From contig NZ_FBXK01000005.1 in the NCBI RefSeq assembly GCF_900013425.1, forward strand, positions 2,542,001-2,606,000: a stretch of 64,000 nucleotides of DNA. The letters are read 5' to 3'. This document shows positions 33,976-48,382 of this stretch, piece by piece (position 1 is the first letter of the stretch; each line of letters begins with the position of its first letter). Below the pieces are notes generated by a model, which did not search any database, had not been told where the DNA came from, and saw only the letters and a program-made list of their open reading frames with translations. The stretch comes from Sphingobium sp. Z007 (GTDB lineage: Bacteria; Pseudomonadota; Alphaproteobacteria; Sphingomonadales; Sphingomonadaceae). A program made the position numbers and the translations under genes.

Positions 33976-36723
33976 GTGATCGATCCCGCCACCCTGCCCG
34001 CACTTCACGCCAGCCATGGCGGCATATGGTTGCGCGAAGGAGACCGCACCCAGGCGCTGGCGAAGGGACAGGCGATCGCCCGCACCGCCGAAACCCCGGT
34101 GCTGCTGCTGAATGCTCCGCTGACCGGCCAACGGCTGGGCTATCCCGAATTGAACGGGCTCGATCTGCTCGAACTCTGGGCGTTCCTCCACCCCGCGCGC
34201 TTTCTGGTGCCTACGCCCAAGGGATTGGCGTACGCGCTTGGCCTGCCTGCGCCGACCAGCGAGTCGGACATCCCCGCGCTGTTGCAGCAAGGCGCGGCCT
34301 TGCTGCTGGGCCGCCTGGAATCGTCGGACTGGACGGAACGGGAGGGCGGCTGGACTTCGGCGCAGACGCTGCATCGGTTGCGCTGGCCCTGGTCACCGCT
34401 GGTCGCCCCGCGCATCCCCCGGCCCAGGGAGGCGGAGCGCTGGCTCTTTTCCAAACTGCCCGAATGGGAAGAGGCGCAACCCCGCCCCGCGCCCCGCACG
34501 ATCAACCTGAAGGAAGACCAGGTGCTGGCCCGGCTGGACGCGCTGACCGGCACAGGGGCGGAACCGCGCCCCGGCCAGCGGGCCTATGCCGCCGCAGCGA
34601 GCGCGGCCTTCCTGCCACGCAAGCATCGCGACCAACCCAATATGCTACTCGCCGAAGCGGGCACCGGCATCGGCAAGACATTGGGCTATCTCGCCCCCGC
34701 TTCGCTCTGGGCGACGCAAGCGCAGGGCACCGTCTGGGTGTCCACCTACACCAAGGCGCTACAGCGGCAGTTGGACCGCGAATCGCTGCGCCTCTTTGCT
34801 GATCCAGCCATGGCGGCCAAACGCGTGGTGGTGCGCAAGGGGCGCGAAAATTATCTCTGCCTGCTCAATCTGGAAGATGCGTTGCAGGGCGGCTTCACCG
34901 GGCGCGCCGCGATATTGGCGCAACTGGTCGCGCGCTGGGCCGCGTTCAGCAAGGATGGCGACATGGTGGGTGGCGACCTGCCGGGCTGGCTGCCCACCCT
35001 GTTCCGCCGCAACGGCTCCACGGCCCTCACCGACCGCCGTGGCGAGTGCATCTATGCCGGCTGCCCGCATTATCGCAAATGCTTCATCGAACGGTCGGCC
35101 CGCGCATCGGCCGATGCGGACATCGTTATCGCCAATCATGCGCTGGTGATGATTAACGCAGCGCGCGGACGCGAAACCGGGCAGCGTCCGCAGCGCATCG
35201 TCTTCGACGAGGGGCACCACCTCTTCGATGCAGCCGATTCGACCTTCTCCGTCGCGCTGTCGGGACAGGAGGCGATCGAGCTGCGCCGCTGGATCATGGG
35301 GCCGGAGGGCGGATCGCGCGGGCGACGGCGCGGGCTGGCGGCGCGCCTCTCCGACCTTGCCAGCTATGATGAGGAAGGCGGCCAGGCAATCCGCGCAGCG
35401 ATCGACGCAGCGCAGGCGCTGCCCGCAGACGAATGGTTGAAGCGCGTGGTGGCGGGCGAACCGTTCGGGCCATTGGAGGCGCTGCTCGCCGCGGTGCGCG
35501 GCACCGTCTATACCCGCGCGGAAGCGGCGGGGGAGGCGGATGCCGGCTACGGGCTGGAGACGGAACTGGCCGAGCCCGACGGCCCACTGGTCGAGGCAGC
35601 GCAGGAGGCGGCGCTGGCGCTCGACGCGCTTATCAAGCCGCTGGTGCGCCTCTCGCGCCGGATGGAGGCGGTGATCGAGGATGCGCCCGACTGGCTGGAC
35701 GGTGCGGCGCGCGCGCGGGTCGAGGGGGCGATCGCGTCGCTGGGCTGGCGGCGCGACCTGATCGCCGCCTGGCTGGCGCTGCTGGCCCGCATCGGCGGCC
35801 CGGCCGACCCAGACTATGTCGACTGGATGACCGTCGATCGGGTCGAGGGGCGCGAATATGATATCGGCATCCATCGCCACTGGCTCGACCCGACCCGACC
35901 CTTGGCGGAAACCGTGCTGAAGCCCGCGCAAGGCGTGCTGCTCACCTCCGCCACGCTAAAGGGCGGCGGCGACTGGTCCAATGCGGAGGCGCGCAGCGGC
36001 GCTGTCCACCTGCCCCATGGCGCGGAACGGTTCGAGGCGGCGAGTCCGTTCGACTATCCCGGCCGCGCCGAAGTGCTGATCGTCACCGACATCAAGCGTG
36101 GTGACATCGCCGCCCTGTCCGGCGCCTATGGTCGGCTCATAGAAGCGGCGGGCGGCGGGACGCTGGGCCTGTTCACGGCGATCCGCCGTCTGCGGGCGGT
36201 CCACGCGCGCATCGCCGACCGGCTGGCGCGCACGGGCTTGCCGCTCTACGCCCAGCATGTCGATCCGATGGACACCGGCACGCTGGTCGACATTTTCCGC
36301 GACGATCCGCGCGCCTCGCTGCTGGGCACCGATGCCTTGCGCGACGGCGTGGACGTGCCGGGCCATTCGCTGCGGCTGGTGGTGATGGAGGGGGTGCCCT
36401 GGTCCAAGCCGACCGTGCTGCACGCCGCGCGGCGGCTCGCCGGGGGCGGGAGCGCCTATGACGACCGGCTGATCCGCGCGCGACTGGCCCAAGCCTTTGG
36501 GCGCCTCATCCGCCGGGCGGAGGACAAGGGCCATTTCGTCATCCTGTCCGCCGCCATGCCCAGCCGGTTGCTGAGCGCCTTTCCCCCCGGCACGCCGATC
36601 CGACGCTTGACGCTGGACGAGGCGATCATCGCCGTTAGCGTTCAATCGCGCGATCAAAGCCTTGGCGCAGGGGTCGCTTTGGGGCATCAGGGGGTCGAAC
36701 ACGGCTTGCCCAACCGGGAGTGA
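33976..36723 (+). CDS. DinG/XPD-like ATP-dependent DNA helicase with iron-sulfur cluster
   Basis: Superfamily 2 helicase of 915 aa (GTG start). Walker A AEAGTGIGKT (~226-235), the FeS-domain cysteines in YLCLLNLED and GECIYAGCPHYRKCF (four Cys, about 294-370), the DEGH box in IVFDEGHHLFDAAD (~409-420) and C-terminal helicase motifs GTDALRDGVDVPGHSLRLVVMEGVPW and RLAQAFGRLIRR. The ~220-residue N-terminal extension is longer than in E. coli DinG. Likely resolves R-loops or G4/fork structures. No clear LexA box was seen upstream. Stop is 2 bp from the next ATG. Confidence 0.92.
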   Translation: MIDPATLPALHASHGGIWLREGDRTQALAKGQAIARTAETPVLLLNAPLTGQRLGYPELNGLDLLELWAFLHPARFLVPTPKGLAYALGLPAPTSESDIPALLQQGAALLLGRLESSDWTEREGGWTSAQTLHRLRWPWSPLVAPRIPRPREAERWLFSKLPEWEEAQPRPAPRTINLKEDQVLARLDALTGTGAEPRPGQRAYAAAASAAFLPRKHRDQPNMLLAEAGTGIGKTLGYLAPASLWATQAQGTVWVSTYTKALQRQLDRESLRLFADPAMAAKRVVVRKGRENYLCLLNLEDALQGGFTGRAAILAQLVARWAAFSKDGDMVGGDLPGWLPTLFRRNGSTALTDRRGECIYAGCPHYRKCFIERSARASADADIVIANHALVMINAARGRETGQRPQRIVFDEGHHLFDAADSTFSVALSGQEAIELRRWIMGPEGGSRGRRRGLAARLSDLASYDEEGGQAIRAAIDAAQALPADEWLKRVVAGEPFGPLEALLAAVRGTVYTRAEAAGEADAGYGLETELAEPDGPLVEAAQEAALALDALIKPLVRLSRRMEAVIEDAPDWLDGAARARVEGAIASLGWRRDLIAAWLALLARIGGPADPDYVDWMTVDRVEGREYDIGIHRHWLDPTRPLAETVLKPAQGVLLTSATLKGGGDWSNAEARSGAVHLPHGAERFEAASPFDYPGRAEVLIVTDIKRGDIAALSGAYGRLIEAAGGGTLGLFTAIRRLRAVHARIADRLARTGLPLYAQHVDPMDTGTLVDIFRDDPRASLLGTDALRDGVDVPGHSLRLVVMEGVPWSKPTVLHAARRLAGGGSAYDDRLIRARLAQAFGRLIRRAEDKGHFVILSAAMPSRLLSAFPPGTPIRRLTLDEAIIAVSVQSRDQSLGAGVALGHQGVEHGLPNRE

Positions 36724-36725
36724 CA

Positions 36726-41162
<4,437 letters not shown>

Positions 41163-41172
41163 GCGCCCATTA

Positions 41173-41196
41173 GGGACGACTAAAGCCTGTCGTTCC
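41173..41196 (+). terminator. Weak hairpin after the receptor gene
   Basis: 8-bp stem GGGACGAC/GTCGTTCC (one G-U pair) with an 8-base loop, 10 bp after the receptor stop; no T-run follows, so function as a terminator is doubtful. Confidence 0.3.
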
Positions 41197-41236
41197 TCGG
41201 CCGTTATGATGCTGTGTAACGGTTGGGGAGACGATA

Positions 41237-41668
41237 GTGACAAAGCCCGTCAGGATAGTGGTGGTCGATGATTCGCTCACCATCCGCGCGATGATCGAAA
41301 CGCTGCTGGAGCGCGACCGGCGGATCGAGGTGGTCGGCATTGCCTGCAATGGCGAGGAGGCGATCGATATGATCCGGCTGGAAAAGCCCGATGTCGTAAC
41401 GCTGGATATCGCCATGCCGGGCAAGGATGGCCTGGCGATATTGGACGAGATCATGGACATGGAGCCATGCCCGGTCATCATGCTGTCCAGCCTGATGCGC
41501 GACGGCGCGCCGATCGTCGCCGAGGCGATGGACCGGGGCGCGGCCGCCTGTTTCAACAAGGCGATGATCGTTCGCGAGGCGACCCGTTTCATCGGCCTGA
41601 TCCGCGATCTGGGTCGCGGGATGATCGTGGCGGACACGGCGATAGAGCCGGTAGCGATCGCTGCCTGA
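41237..41668 (+). CDS. Single-domain response regulator, CheB-receiver-like
   Basis: 143 aa. Acidic pair VVVDDS (10-15), phospho-Asp in VVTLDIAMPGKDGL (~58), Ser in VIMLSSLM and the conserved Lys in CFNKAM. The pattern TLDIAMPGKDGLAILDEIM and MLSSLMRDGAPIVAEAMDRGA is that of CheB receiver domains, but the methylesterase part is absent and the protein ends ~30 residues after the receiver. GTG start behind GGGGAG. No chemotaxis genes are adjacent, so its kinase is unknown. Confidence 0.88.
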   Translation: MTKPVRIVVVDDSLTIRAMIETLLERDRRIEVVGIACNGEEAIDMIRLEKPDVVTLDIAMPGKDGLAILDEIMDMEPCPVIMLSSLMRDGAPIVAEAMDRGAAACFNKAMIVREATRFIGLIRDLGRGMIVADTAIEPVAIAA

Positions 41669-41712
41669 TCTGCGCGTTTCCCGGCGCACGCTGCGCGATA
41701 ATCTGCGGTAGA

Positions 41713-41755
41713 AATGACAAAGGGAGGCGCATGGTTTGGGCCTCCCTTTGTCATT
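41713..41755. terminator. Perfect 16-bp hairpin between convergent genes
   Basis: AATGACAAAGGGAGGC is exactly inverted as GCCTCCCTTTGTCATT around an 11-base loop. It lies between the response regulator and the leftward 66-aa gene and may end both transcripts; there is no long T-run. Confidence 0.65.
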
Positions 41756-41766
41756 CCATGCGCCTG

Positions 41767-41967
41767 TCAGCGCGTAGAGGGCTTGGAACTGGCCAGCGCC
41801 ATGGCGTTGGCGGAACCGCTTGCCGGCTTGACCGGCGCATCCTTGCCGGAAATCACATAGGCGCTCAACGCCGCGATCCCCAAAACCATCGCCATGCCCA
41901 GCACGGCAAAATTGCCGACGCCACGACGGCGAGCAGGCGTCTTCTTGTCCTCATCCCAATTGCGCAT
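41767..41967 (-). CDS. Small single-span membrane protein
   Basis: 66 aa. A charged Arg/Lys-rich N-terminus (MRNWDEDKKTPARRRG) is followed by one helix (NFAVLGMAMVLGIAALSAYVIS) and an Ala/Ser/Pro-rich tail. ATG 41967 has AGGGACGG upstream. No homology is recognised; it probably sits in the inner membrane with its N-terminus inside. Confidence 0.65.
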   Translation of the reverse strand: MRNWDEDKKTPARRRGVGNFAVLGMAMVLGIAALSAYVISGKDAPVKPASGSANAMALASSKPSTR

Positions 41968-42070
41968 TCGACCGTCCCTATGCTGACATGTGCGTCGAAC
42001 ATAATCGCTGGAAGGATGCGGCGTTCCCGCCCGGCCCCGTGACATTTTGTTGCCAAACCGGCTGTGCACG

Positions 42071-44683
42071 TCACCCCGCTAGCGACTTGGGCGCATTGCG
42101 CAGGGTGCTGATATCGACCGATCCGGCGAATTCCACGCCCATCCGGTCGTCCTTCGACCATCGGCTGGTCGCGTTGACGAACTGGTTTTCGGCCAGTTCG
42201 ATCGCGAACAACGTGCCTGCTGGCACATTCCACAACCCCTCGATCAGCGCGCCAGTGGCGGAAATGTTACGGACGCGGCCGGTATAGACATGGCCGTCAT
42301 GATGGATCGCGATGGTGCGCAGCATCGTCTTGCGTTCGGGCCGGCTGGACCGGAAGCCGTTGGCGCTGACCGCGGTGCCCTGGCTGCGCTGGGCCGCCAG
42401 CACGTCGGCGGCTGGCATCGGCCTGCCATAGATATAGCCCTGGATGTGGCTACACCCCAGTTGGCGGATCAACGCCAGTTCATCCTGTGTCTCTGCGCCC
42501 TCTGCCGTCGTATCCATGCCCAGCGCTTCGGCCAGGCTGACGATCGCCTTGATGATGGCGCTGTTGCGGCTGCCCTTGGTCGCCGCGCCGCGCACGAAGC
42601 TCTGGTCGATCTTGATCTTGTCGAACGGCGCCTTCTTCAGATAGCCGAGCGAGGAATAGCCGGTGCCGAAATCATCGAGCGCCAACCGGACGCCGATCGC
42701 CTTCAGCCGGGTGAACATCGCGTCGGTGCCCTCGTCATCGTTCAGGAAGACGCTTTCGGTAATCTCCAGCTCCAACCGTTCGGGCGCCAATTGCGCACCG
42801 GCGAGCGCGTTCATCACCGTGGACGGAAAACCCGGATTGGCGAACTGGCTGGGCGAGACGTTGACGGCGACGCGGATGCCCTCCTGCCAGTCGGCAGCAT
42901 CGCGGCAGGCGGTGTGCATCACCCATTCGCCGATCTGGCCGATCAGCCCGCTATCCTCCGCGATCGGGATGAACAGGGCCGGGGAAATCGGCCCGCGCAC
43001 CGGATGGTCCCAGCGCAGCAGCGCTTCATAGCCGGTGATCTGCTCGGTCTTGGACGACACCACCGGCTGATAGACCAGGTGCAGCCCGTCGGCGGCGAGC
43101 GCCCGGCGCAGATCCTCCTCCAGCGCGCGGCGATCCTCCGCATCGGCATGCATGTCCGACGAATAGAAGCGATGGACGCCACGGCCATTGCCCTTCGCGG
43201 CGTAGAGCGCGAGGTCGGCGTTGCGGATCAACGCGTCGGCCGTGACGCCGTCATGTGGGCATCCGCTGATGCCGATCGACACGCCGATGACCACGGCAGT
43301 TCCTTCGATCATATAGGGTTGCGAGATCGACGCGATGATCGCCTGCGCCAGCTGGGCCAGCCCGGCCTGGTCGTGACGGCCCGGCAGCAATATCTTGAAC
43401 TCGTCGCCGCCTTGTCGCCCGACCAGCCCTTTGTTACCGACCACCCGCTGCAACCGCTGGCTGACCTGCCGTAGCAGCGTGTCGCCCGCCGGATGGCCCA
43501 GCGTGTCGTTGACGATCTTGAACCGGTCGAGGTCCAGCATCATCAGCGCGCATTCGCCCGGCTTGCCGTGGCGGGCGGCGACCGCCTGCTCCAGGGAGCT
43601 GAGCATCTGGATGCGGTTGGCCAGGCCGGTTAGTGAATCGAACTGAGCCAGACGCGTCACCTCCGCCTGGCTGCGACGCATTTCCGTGAGATCGGTGCCC
43701 GACCCACGGAAACCGTGGAATTGACCATATTCGTTGAAGACAGGCTGCCCTGAAATCGACCACCAGCGCTCTTCCTTCGCCAGCGCGGCGCATACGGGCA
43801 GATCGGCAAAGCCGGTGCGGGCGGACAGGTGGAAGCCCAGCGTGCGTTCGCCATCGCCCTGCTTCTTGTCGCCGGGCCGGATGATCTCCGTAATCGGCCG
43901 TCCGATCAGCCCGTCGCCGGGCGCATCCAATGTCCTGGCCAGCGTGTCGGAAATATAGGTCAGGCAGCCTAGTCGGTCCGTTTCCCAGAACCAACCCCGC
44001 CCGGTGCGCTCATGCTCCTGCAACAGCCGGTCGGATCGTTGCGCACGCAGATCCTGGCTATGCCGGGCGATCGCCTGGTCGCGATCGGCCGTCGCTTGGC
44101 GCAGCGTGGCGACCAGCATGACGATGACGCAGCTGCACAGCAGGCCGATCTGGACGACACCAGCCTTTTCCGCGACCGACACCAGCAACGCACCCAGGAA
44201 ATAGCTGATCCCCAACAGTCGCCGGTCGCCGAAAATGCACACCGCCAGCAGCGCCACCGCCAATTCAGGCACCGCCGCCAGGAACAACGCGTCGGTCGCC
44301 GCCCTGGCATCGCGCCCCAGCCACAGGCTGAACGTCAGGCCCGACAGGAACACCAGCGGCAGCATCATCCAGTTCTGGATATGGGGCATCCGCCGCTGGA
44401 ACCATGACAGGCGCGGCGCGAGCATCAGCGCGCCATCAATCAACAGCATCGCGACCATCAGGCCGATCTGCACGATGTCATGGGAATAAAAGGGCAATTG
44501 CAGCAGCGCGACGACGCAGATCTTGGCCAGCAGGATCAGCGGCCACAGTCGGGCGATGTGGATGAAGGCGCCGGAAATCCAGGACGCCGACACCTCGGTT
44601 CCGCTTTCAGACAAGCCGAGCGCGACCATCAGGGTCATCGGGCGGGACGGACTATCGGCAAGGGATGCGCGAAGCAGGGACAT
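42071..44683 (-). CDS. Membrane GGDEF-EAL protein with C-terminal PilZ domain
   Basis: 870 aa. Five to six hydrophobic segments (~35-200), PAS-like region (~225-335, GWFWETDRLGCLTYISD), GGDEF domain (~345-505, intact GGDEF in GRQGGDEFKILL), EAL domain (~515-760, with YEALLRW, NVSPSQF, EITESVF, DDFGTGYSSL, KIDQSFV; the late EGVET reads EGAET) and a PilZ domain (~775-865, RKTMLR and NISATGALIEG). So one chain could make, break and bind c-di-GMP; PilZ may act as an internal sensor. Monocistronic, 99 bp from dnaN. Confidence 0.93.
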   Translation of the reverse strand: MSLLRASLADSPSRPMTLMVALGLSESGTEVSASWISGAFIHIARLWPLILLAKICVVALLQLPFYSHDIVQIGLMVAMLLIDGALMLAPRLSWFQRRMPHIQNWMMLPLVFLSGLTFSLWLGRDARAATDALFLAAVPELAVALLAVCIFGDRRLLGISYFLGALLVSVAEKAGVVQIGLLCSCVIVMLVATLRQATADRDQAIARHSQDLRAQRSDRLLQEHERTGRGWFWETDRLGCLTYISDTLARTLDAPGDGLIGRPITEIIRPGDKKQGDGERTLGFHLSARTGFADLPVCAALAKEERWWSISGQPVFNEYGQFHGFRGSGTDLTEMRRSQAEVTRLAQFDSLTGLANRIQMLSSLEQAVAARHGKPGECALMMLDLDRFKIVNDTLGHPAGDTLLRQVSQRLQRVVGNKGLVGRQGGDEFKILLPGRHDQAGLAQLAQAIIASISQPYMIEGTAVVIGVSIGISGCPHDGVTADALIRNADLALYAAKGNGRGVHRFYSSDMHADAEDRRALEEDLRRALAADGLHLVYQPVVSSKTEQITGYEALLRWDHPVRGPISPALFIPIAEDSGLIGQIGEWVMHTACRDAADWQEGIRVAVNVSPSQFANPGFPSTVMNALAGAQLAPERLELEITESVFLNDDEGTDAMFTRLKAIGVRLALDDFGTGYSSLGYLKKAPFDKIKIDQSFVRGAATKGSRNSAIIKAIVSLAEALGMDTTAEGAETQDELALIRQLGCSHIQGYIYGRPMPAADVLAAQRSQGTAVSANGFRSSRPERKTMLRTIAIHHDGHVYTGRVRNISATGALIEGLWNVPAGTLFAIELAENQFVNATSRWSKDDRMGVEFAGSVDISTLRNAPKSLAG

Positions 44684-44782
44684 ACCCCAACTGGTAACGC
44701 AAACTTCTTGCCAGAGAATTACTTACGGCCAGTCATGACGATCCATAATGGCGCAGGCTAAAAACCGGCGCCGAAGCAACAG

Positions 44783-45895
44783 TCAGACTCGCATCGGCAT
44801 CAGCACGTAAAGCGCGGGGCTGGCGTCATTTTCCCGGATCAACGTCGGCGCGGCCGCATCGGCCAGATGGAGTTCGACCAAGTCGCTGTCGATCTGTCCC
44901 AATATGTCGAGCAGATAGCGCGCATTAAAGCCGATATCGAAGCCTTCGCCCTGGAAAGCGCCTGGCACCTCTTCGGCCGCCGTGCCGTTTTCGGGGCTGG
45001 TGACAGACAGGGTGATCTTGTCCTTCTCCAGGCTCATCTTGACCGCGCGGGTCTTTTCGGTGGCGATGGTGGCGACGCGATCGACGCCCTGTTCGAAGCT
45101 GCGCGGGTCGATCTTGAGCAGCTTGTCGTTCGCGGTCGGGATGACGCGGCTATAATCGGGGAAGGTGCCGTCGATCAGCTTGCTGGTCAGGATCGCGCTG
45201 CCCAGGCCGAAGCGGATCTTGCTGGCCGACAGGTTGATCTGCACCGAACCGTCCACTTCATCGAGCAGCTTGCGCAGTTCGCCTATGCATTTGCGCGGGA
45301 TAATGATGCCGGGCATCCCTTCCGCGCCGTCAGGGCGGGTCACGGTGACGCGGGCCAGGCGATGGCCGTCGGTCGCCGCGGCCTTCAACACCGGCTGGTC
45401 GTCGTCAGTGACGTGGAAATAGATGCCGTTCAGATAATAGCGCGTCTCTTCGGTCGAAATGGCAAAGCGCGTCTTGTCGATGATCTGCTTCAATGTTTCG
45501 GCCGGCAGTTCGAAACGCGTCGGCAGGTCGCCTTCCGCGATCACCGGGAAATCGTCGCGCGGCAGGGTGGACAGATTGAAGCGGGCGCGACCGGCCTGGA
45601 TCAGCATCTTGCCCTCGGCCGCCTGGAGCGACACCTGGCTGCCTTCGGGCAGTTTGCGCGCGATGTCGAACAGGGTGTGGGCCGAAATGGTGGTGGCGCC
45701 GGCCTGCTCCACCTGCGCCGACACGCTTTCGACGATCTGGAGGTCAAGATCGGTCGCCATCAGCTTGATCGCGCCGTCGGCCGACGCTTCGATCAGGACG
45801 TTCGACAGGATAGGAATGGTATTGCGCCGCTCGACCACCGACTGGACGTGGCTCAGGCTCTTGAGGAGCGTCGCGCGTTCGATAGTGGCCTTCAT
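44783..45895 (-). CDS. dnaN: DNA polymerase III beta sliding clamp
   Basis: 370 aa. Three-domain clamp; N-terminus MKATIERATLLKSLSHVQSVVERRNTIPILSNVLIEA and C-terminus ALYVLMPMRV are canonical, the latter lining the clamp-binding pocket. Internal PGIIIPRKCIGELRKLL and GTFPDYSRVIP mark domain II. No dnaA is adjacent and recF lies 10 kb away on the same strand, the dispersed order usual in alphaproteobacteria. Confidence 0.98.
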   Translation of the reverse strand: MKATIERATLLKSLSHVQSVVERRNTIPILSNVLIEASADGAIKLMATDLDLQIVESVSAQVEQAGATTISAHTLFDIARKLPEGSQVSLQAAEGKMLIQAGRARFNLSTLPRDDFPVIAEGDLPTRFELPAETLKQIIDKTRFAISTEETRYYLNGIYFHVTDDDQPVLKAAATDGHRLARVTVTRPDGAEGMPGIIIPRKCIGELRKLLDEVDGSVQINLSASKIRFGLGSAILTSKLIDGTFPDYSRVIPTANDKLLKIDPRSFEQGVDRVATIATEKTRAVKMSLEKDKITLSVTSPENGTAAEEVPGAFQGEGFDIGFNARYLLDILGQIDSDLVELHLADAAAPTLIRENDASPALYVLMPMRV

Positions 45896-46067
45896 GTCCC
45901 TGTTCTGTCCGTTTCTTTTTAAGCCGATAGCCGGAGATTCGGTCGAATCCCGGCGACAATGATGGATGCTTCTTCATAACCGCTATGGCGGCTTGGGCAA
46001 GCGCTGCATCGCGCTTTCGTTACGGAGCGGGGTTGCAAAAGGGGACGGCTTGGGCTTTGCCCGCAGG

Positions 46068-46568
46068 ATGCGCCGCTTGCCTGCCCTCCTGATCCTGTCG
46101 CTGGTCCCGGCCATGCCGGCGCAGGCGCGCGATTCGCTTGGTATTTTCGAGGGTTGGGGCGCGTTTCGCGACCCCGGCGCAGGGCAGAACGGGCCGCGCT
46201 GCTACGCCATCGCACAGCCCGCCGGGCGACGGGGCCAGACATCCAGAGGCTTTGCATCGGTCGGCACCTGGCCGCGGCAGCGCGTGCGCGGGCAGTTGCA
46301 TATTCGCCTTAGTCGCGCGCTGGCGGCCAAGGCGCCGGTGACGCTGACCGTGGGCGAGCGCCGCTTCGCGCTGGTCGCCGGGCAGATGGACGCCTGGGCG
46401 CCCGACGCCCGCGCCGATGCGCAGATCGTCGCCGCGATGCGATCTGCCAGCAGCATGAGCGTGGCGGGCGTGGGCGCGGACGGGCGCGGCTTTGCCGACA
46501 GCTACGCCCTGCGCGGCGCGGCGACGGCGATGGATGCCGCCGCACTGGGATGCGCGCGGCTGCGTTAG
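46068..46568 (+). CDS. IalB-like exported protein
   Basis: 166 aa with a signal peptide (MRRLPALLILSLVPAMPAQA). The mature part has an early aromatic/Gly motif (IFEGWGAFRDP), a Cys (PRCYAIAQP), central beta strands, AWAPDARADAQIVAAMRSASSMSVAGVGADGRGFADSYALRGAATAMDAAALGC. This pattern recalls invasion-associated locus B (IalB) proteins of alphaproteobacteria: two cysteines, an Ala-Met-Arg segment and a closing Ala-x-Cys. Similarity is weak and function unproven. Divergent from dnaN. Confidence 0.7.
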   Translation: MRRLPALLILSLVPAMPAQARDSLGIFEGWGAFRDPGAGQNGPRCYAIAQPAGRRGQTSRGFASVGTWPRQRVRGQLHIRLSRALAAKAPVTLTVGERRFALVAGQMDAWAPDARADAQIVAAMRSASSMSVAGVGADGRGFADSYALRGAATAMDAAALGCARLR

Positions 46569-46614
46569 GCGCGCGCCGCTTCCAAAATCGGCAAAAATCG
46601 GCTAAGGGCGCGCC

Positions 46615-47877
46615 ATGCAATCAGCCGCCAGCCCGCTCATGCCGATTCCCGGCCTTATCGACCCTGTGCCCGTGCCGCGCGCGGTGACCCCGCGAGAGGA
46701 TGGTCGTACCGACCTGATGGGTCTGTCGCGCCCGCAGATCAAAGCGGTGCTGGAAGAGGCGGGCCTCGACGTAAAGGCCGCCAAGCTGCGCGCCAAGCAG
46801 CTATTCCACTGGCTCTATCATCGCGGCACCACCGATTTCGACGCCATGACCGACCTCGCCAAGCCGATGCGCCGCTGGATGGCCGACCGCTTCGTCGTGG
46901 GCCGCCCACAAGTGGTCGAAGCGCAGGTGTCGACAGACGGCACGCGCAAATGGCTGCTGCGCTCGGACGACGGGCAGGATTATGAAATGGTCTTCATCCC
47001 CGATGCGGATCGCGGCACGCTGTGCGTCTCCAGCCAGGTCGGCTGCACGCTTAATTGCAGCTTCTGCCACACCGGCACGATGCGTCTGGTGCGCAACCTG
47101 ACGCCGGGCGAAATCGTGGGGCAGGTGATGCTGGCGCGCGATGCGCTGGGCGAATGGCCCAAGGGCAATATGGCCGCCTCGAACGATGTCGATGATGACG
47201 AGGACGCGCCGCAATATTCGCCGGATGGGCGGATGCTGACCAACATCGTGATGATGGGCATGGGCGAACCGCTCTATAATTTCGACCATGTCCGAGACGC
47301 GTTGAAGCTCGTCATGGACGGCGATGGCCTCGCCTTGTCGAAGCGGCGCATCACCCTGTCGACGTCGGGCGTGGTGCCGATGATGGCGCGCGCGGCCGAG
47401 GAGATCGGCGTGAACCTCGCCGTCTCGCTCCATGGCGTGACCAAGGCAGTGCGCGACGAACTGGTGCCGCTCAACCGCAAATATGGGATCGAAGAACTAC
47501 TCCAGGCCTGCGCCGACTATCCCAAGGCGAACAACGCCCGGCGCATCACCTTCGAATATGTGATGATCCGTGACAAGAATGACAGCGACGATGACGCGCG
47601 CGAACTAGTCCGCCTGATCCGCAAATATAAGCTGCCGGCCAAGGTCAACCTGATCCCGTTCAACCCCTGGCCGGGCACCGATTATGAATGCTCGACGCCA
47701 GAGCGGATTCGCGCGTTCAGCAGCATCATATTCGAAGGCGGCATCAGCGCGCCGGTGCGCACCCCGCGCGGGCGCGACATCATGGCGGCGTGCGGCCAGC
47801 TTAAATCGGCAAGCGAGAAGAAGAGCAAGGCGGAAATGAAGCGCCTCTCTGAAGAGAAGCAAGCCGCGCTCGGATGA
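46615..47877 (+). CDS. rlmN: 23S rRNA (A2503-C2)/tRNA (A37-C2) methyltransferase
   Basis: Radical-SAM enzyme that methylates A2503 of 23S rRNA and A37 of some tRNAs. 420 aa. FeS cluster ligands Cys144, Cys148, Cys151 ([11 protein letters not shown]), [22 protein letters not shown] and the catalytic Cys in [20 protein letters not shown]. The N-terminal helical RNA-binding domain ([22 protein letters not shown]) is complete. An acidic insert [12 protein letters not shown] between 186 and 200 is extra to E. coli RlmN. Confidence 0.96.
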   Translation: MQSAASPLMPIPGLIDPVPVPRAVTPREDGRTDLMGLSRPQIKAVLEEAGLDVKAAKLRAKQLFHWLYHRGTTDFDAMTDLAKPMRRWMADRFVVGRPQVVEAQVSTDGTRKWLLRSDDGQDYEMVFIPDADRGTLCVSSQVGCTLNCSFCHTGTMRLVRNLTPGEIVGQVMLARDALGEWPKGNMAASNDVDDDEDAPQYSPDGRMLTNIVMMGMGEPLYNFDHVRDALKLVMDGDGLALSKRRITLSTSGVVPMMARAAEEIGVNLAVSLHGVTKAVRDELVPLNRKYGIEELLQACADYPKANNARRITFEYVMIRDKNDSDDDARELVRLIRKYKLPAKVNLIPFNPWPGTDYECSTPERIRAFSSIIFEGGISAPVRTPRGRDIMAACGQLKSASEKKSKAEMKRLSEEKQAALG

Positions 47878-47914
47878 TCGCGGGACCATAGGCTGCGCCA
47901 CGGTGCAGGACGAC

Positions 47915-47942
47915 AAGCCCCGCCAGCGATGGTGGGGCTTTT
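47915..47942 (+). terminator. Rho-independent terminator of rlmN
   Basis: 11-bp stem AAGCCCCGCCA/TGGTGGGGCTT with one G-U pair, a 4-base loop and TTTT, 38 bp past the rlmN stop and overlapping the leader of the next gene. Confidence 0.75.
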
Positions 47943-47959
47943 CTGTTGGGGGAACGACG

Positions 47960-48382
47960 ATGACCGATGAAGAGATCGACGCGCTGGCGCAGGGCTTTTG
48001 CGCCTGCACGCTGCCCAAGGAACGCTGGACCCATGGCGCGCATTTCGCGACCGCCCTGTGGCTGATCCGCATGCGCCCGGACTTGCAGCCCGAACACGAT
48101 ATGCCCGGCATGATCCGCCGCTACAACGAGAGTGTCGGCGGGGTAAACAGCGCAACCAGCGGCTATCATGAGACGATCACGCAGGCGTCGCTGCACATGG
48201 CGCGCCGCCTCCTGGCCGGGCTGCCGGGCGATGTGACCCCTGCGATCGCCTATGCCGCGCTGATGGCGTCGCCGCTGGGGAGTAAGGACTGGCTGTTCAC
48301 TTACTGGTCGCGCGACGTGCTGATGGCGACATCGGCGCGGCTGGCGTGGGTCGCACCCAACTTCACGCCCTTGCCCACATAG
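47960..48382 (+). CDS. Conserved protein of unknown function
   Basis: 140 aa, soluble and mostly helical. Conserved-looking features are FCACTLPKERWTHGAHFATALWLIRM, MIRRYNESVGGVNSATSGYHETIT and WLFTYWSRDVLMATSARLAWVAP. Three histidines (THGAHF, GYHET) could bind metal. I do not recognise an enzyme family. ATG 47960 has GGGGGAA upstream; a longer frame upstream runs into the terminator. Confidence 0.7.
   Translation: MTDEEIDALAQGFCACTLPKERWTHGAHFATALWLIRMRPDLQPEHDMPGMIRRYNESVGGVNSATSGYHETITQASLHMARRLLAGLPGDVTPAIAYAALMASPLGSKDWLFTYWSRDVLMATSARLAWVAPNFTPLPT

Noticed and set aside
44783..45895. dnaN as a mark of the replication origin
   Set aside because: No dnaA, DnaA-box cluster or AT-rich origin was seen, recF is 10 kb away, and in alphaproteobacteria dnaN is often far from oriC.
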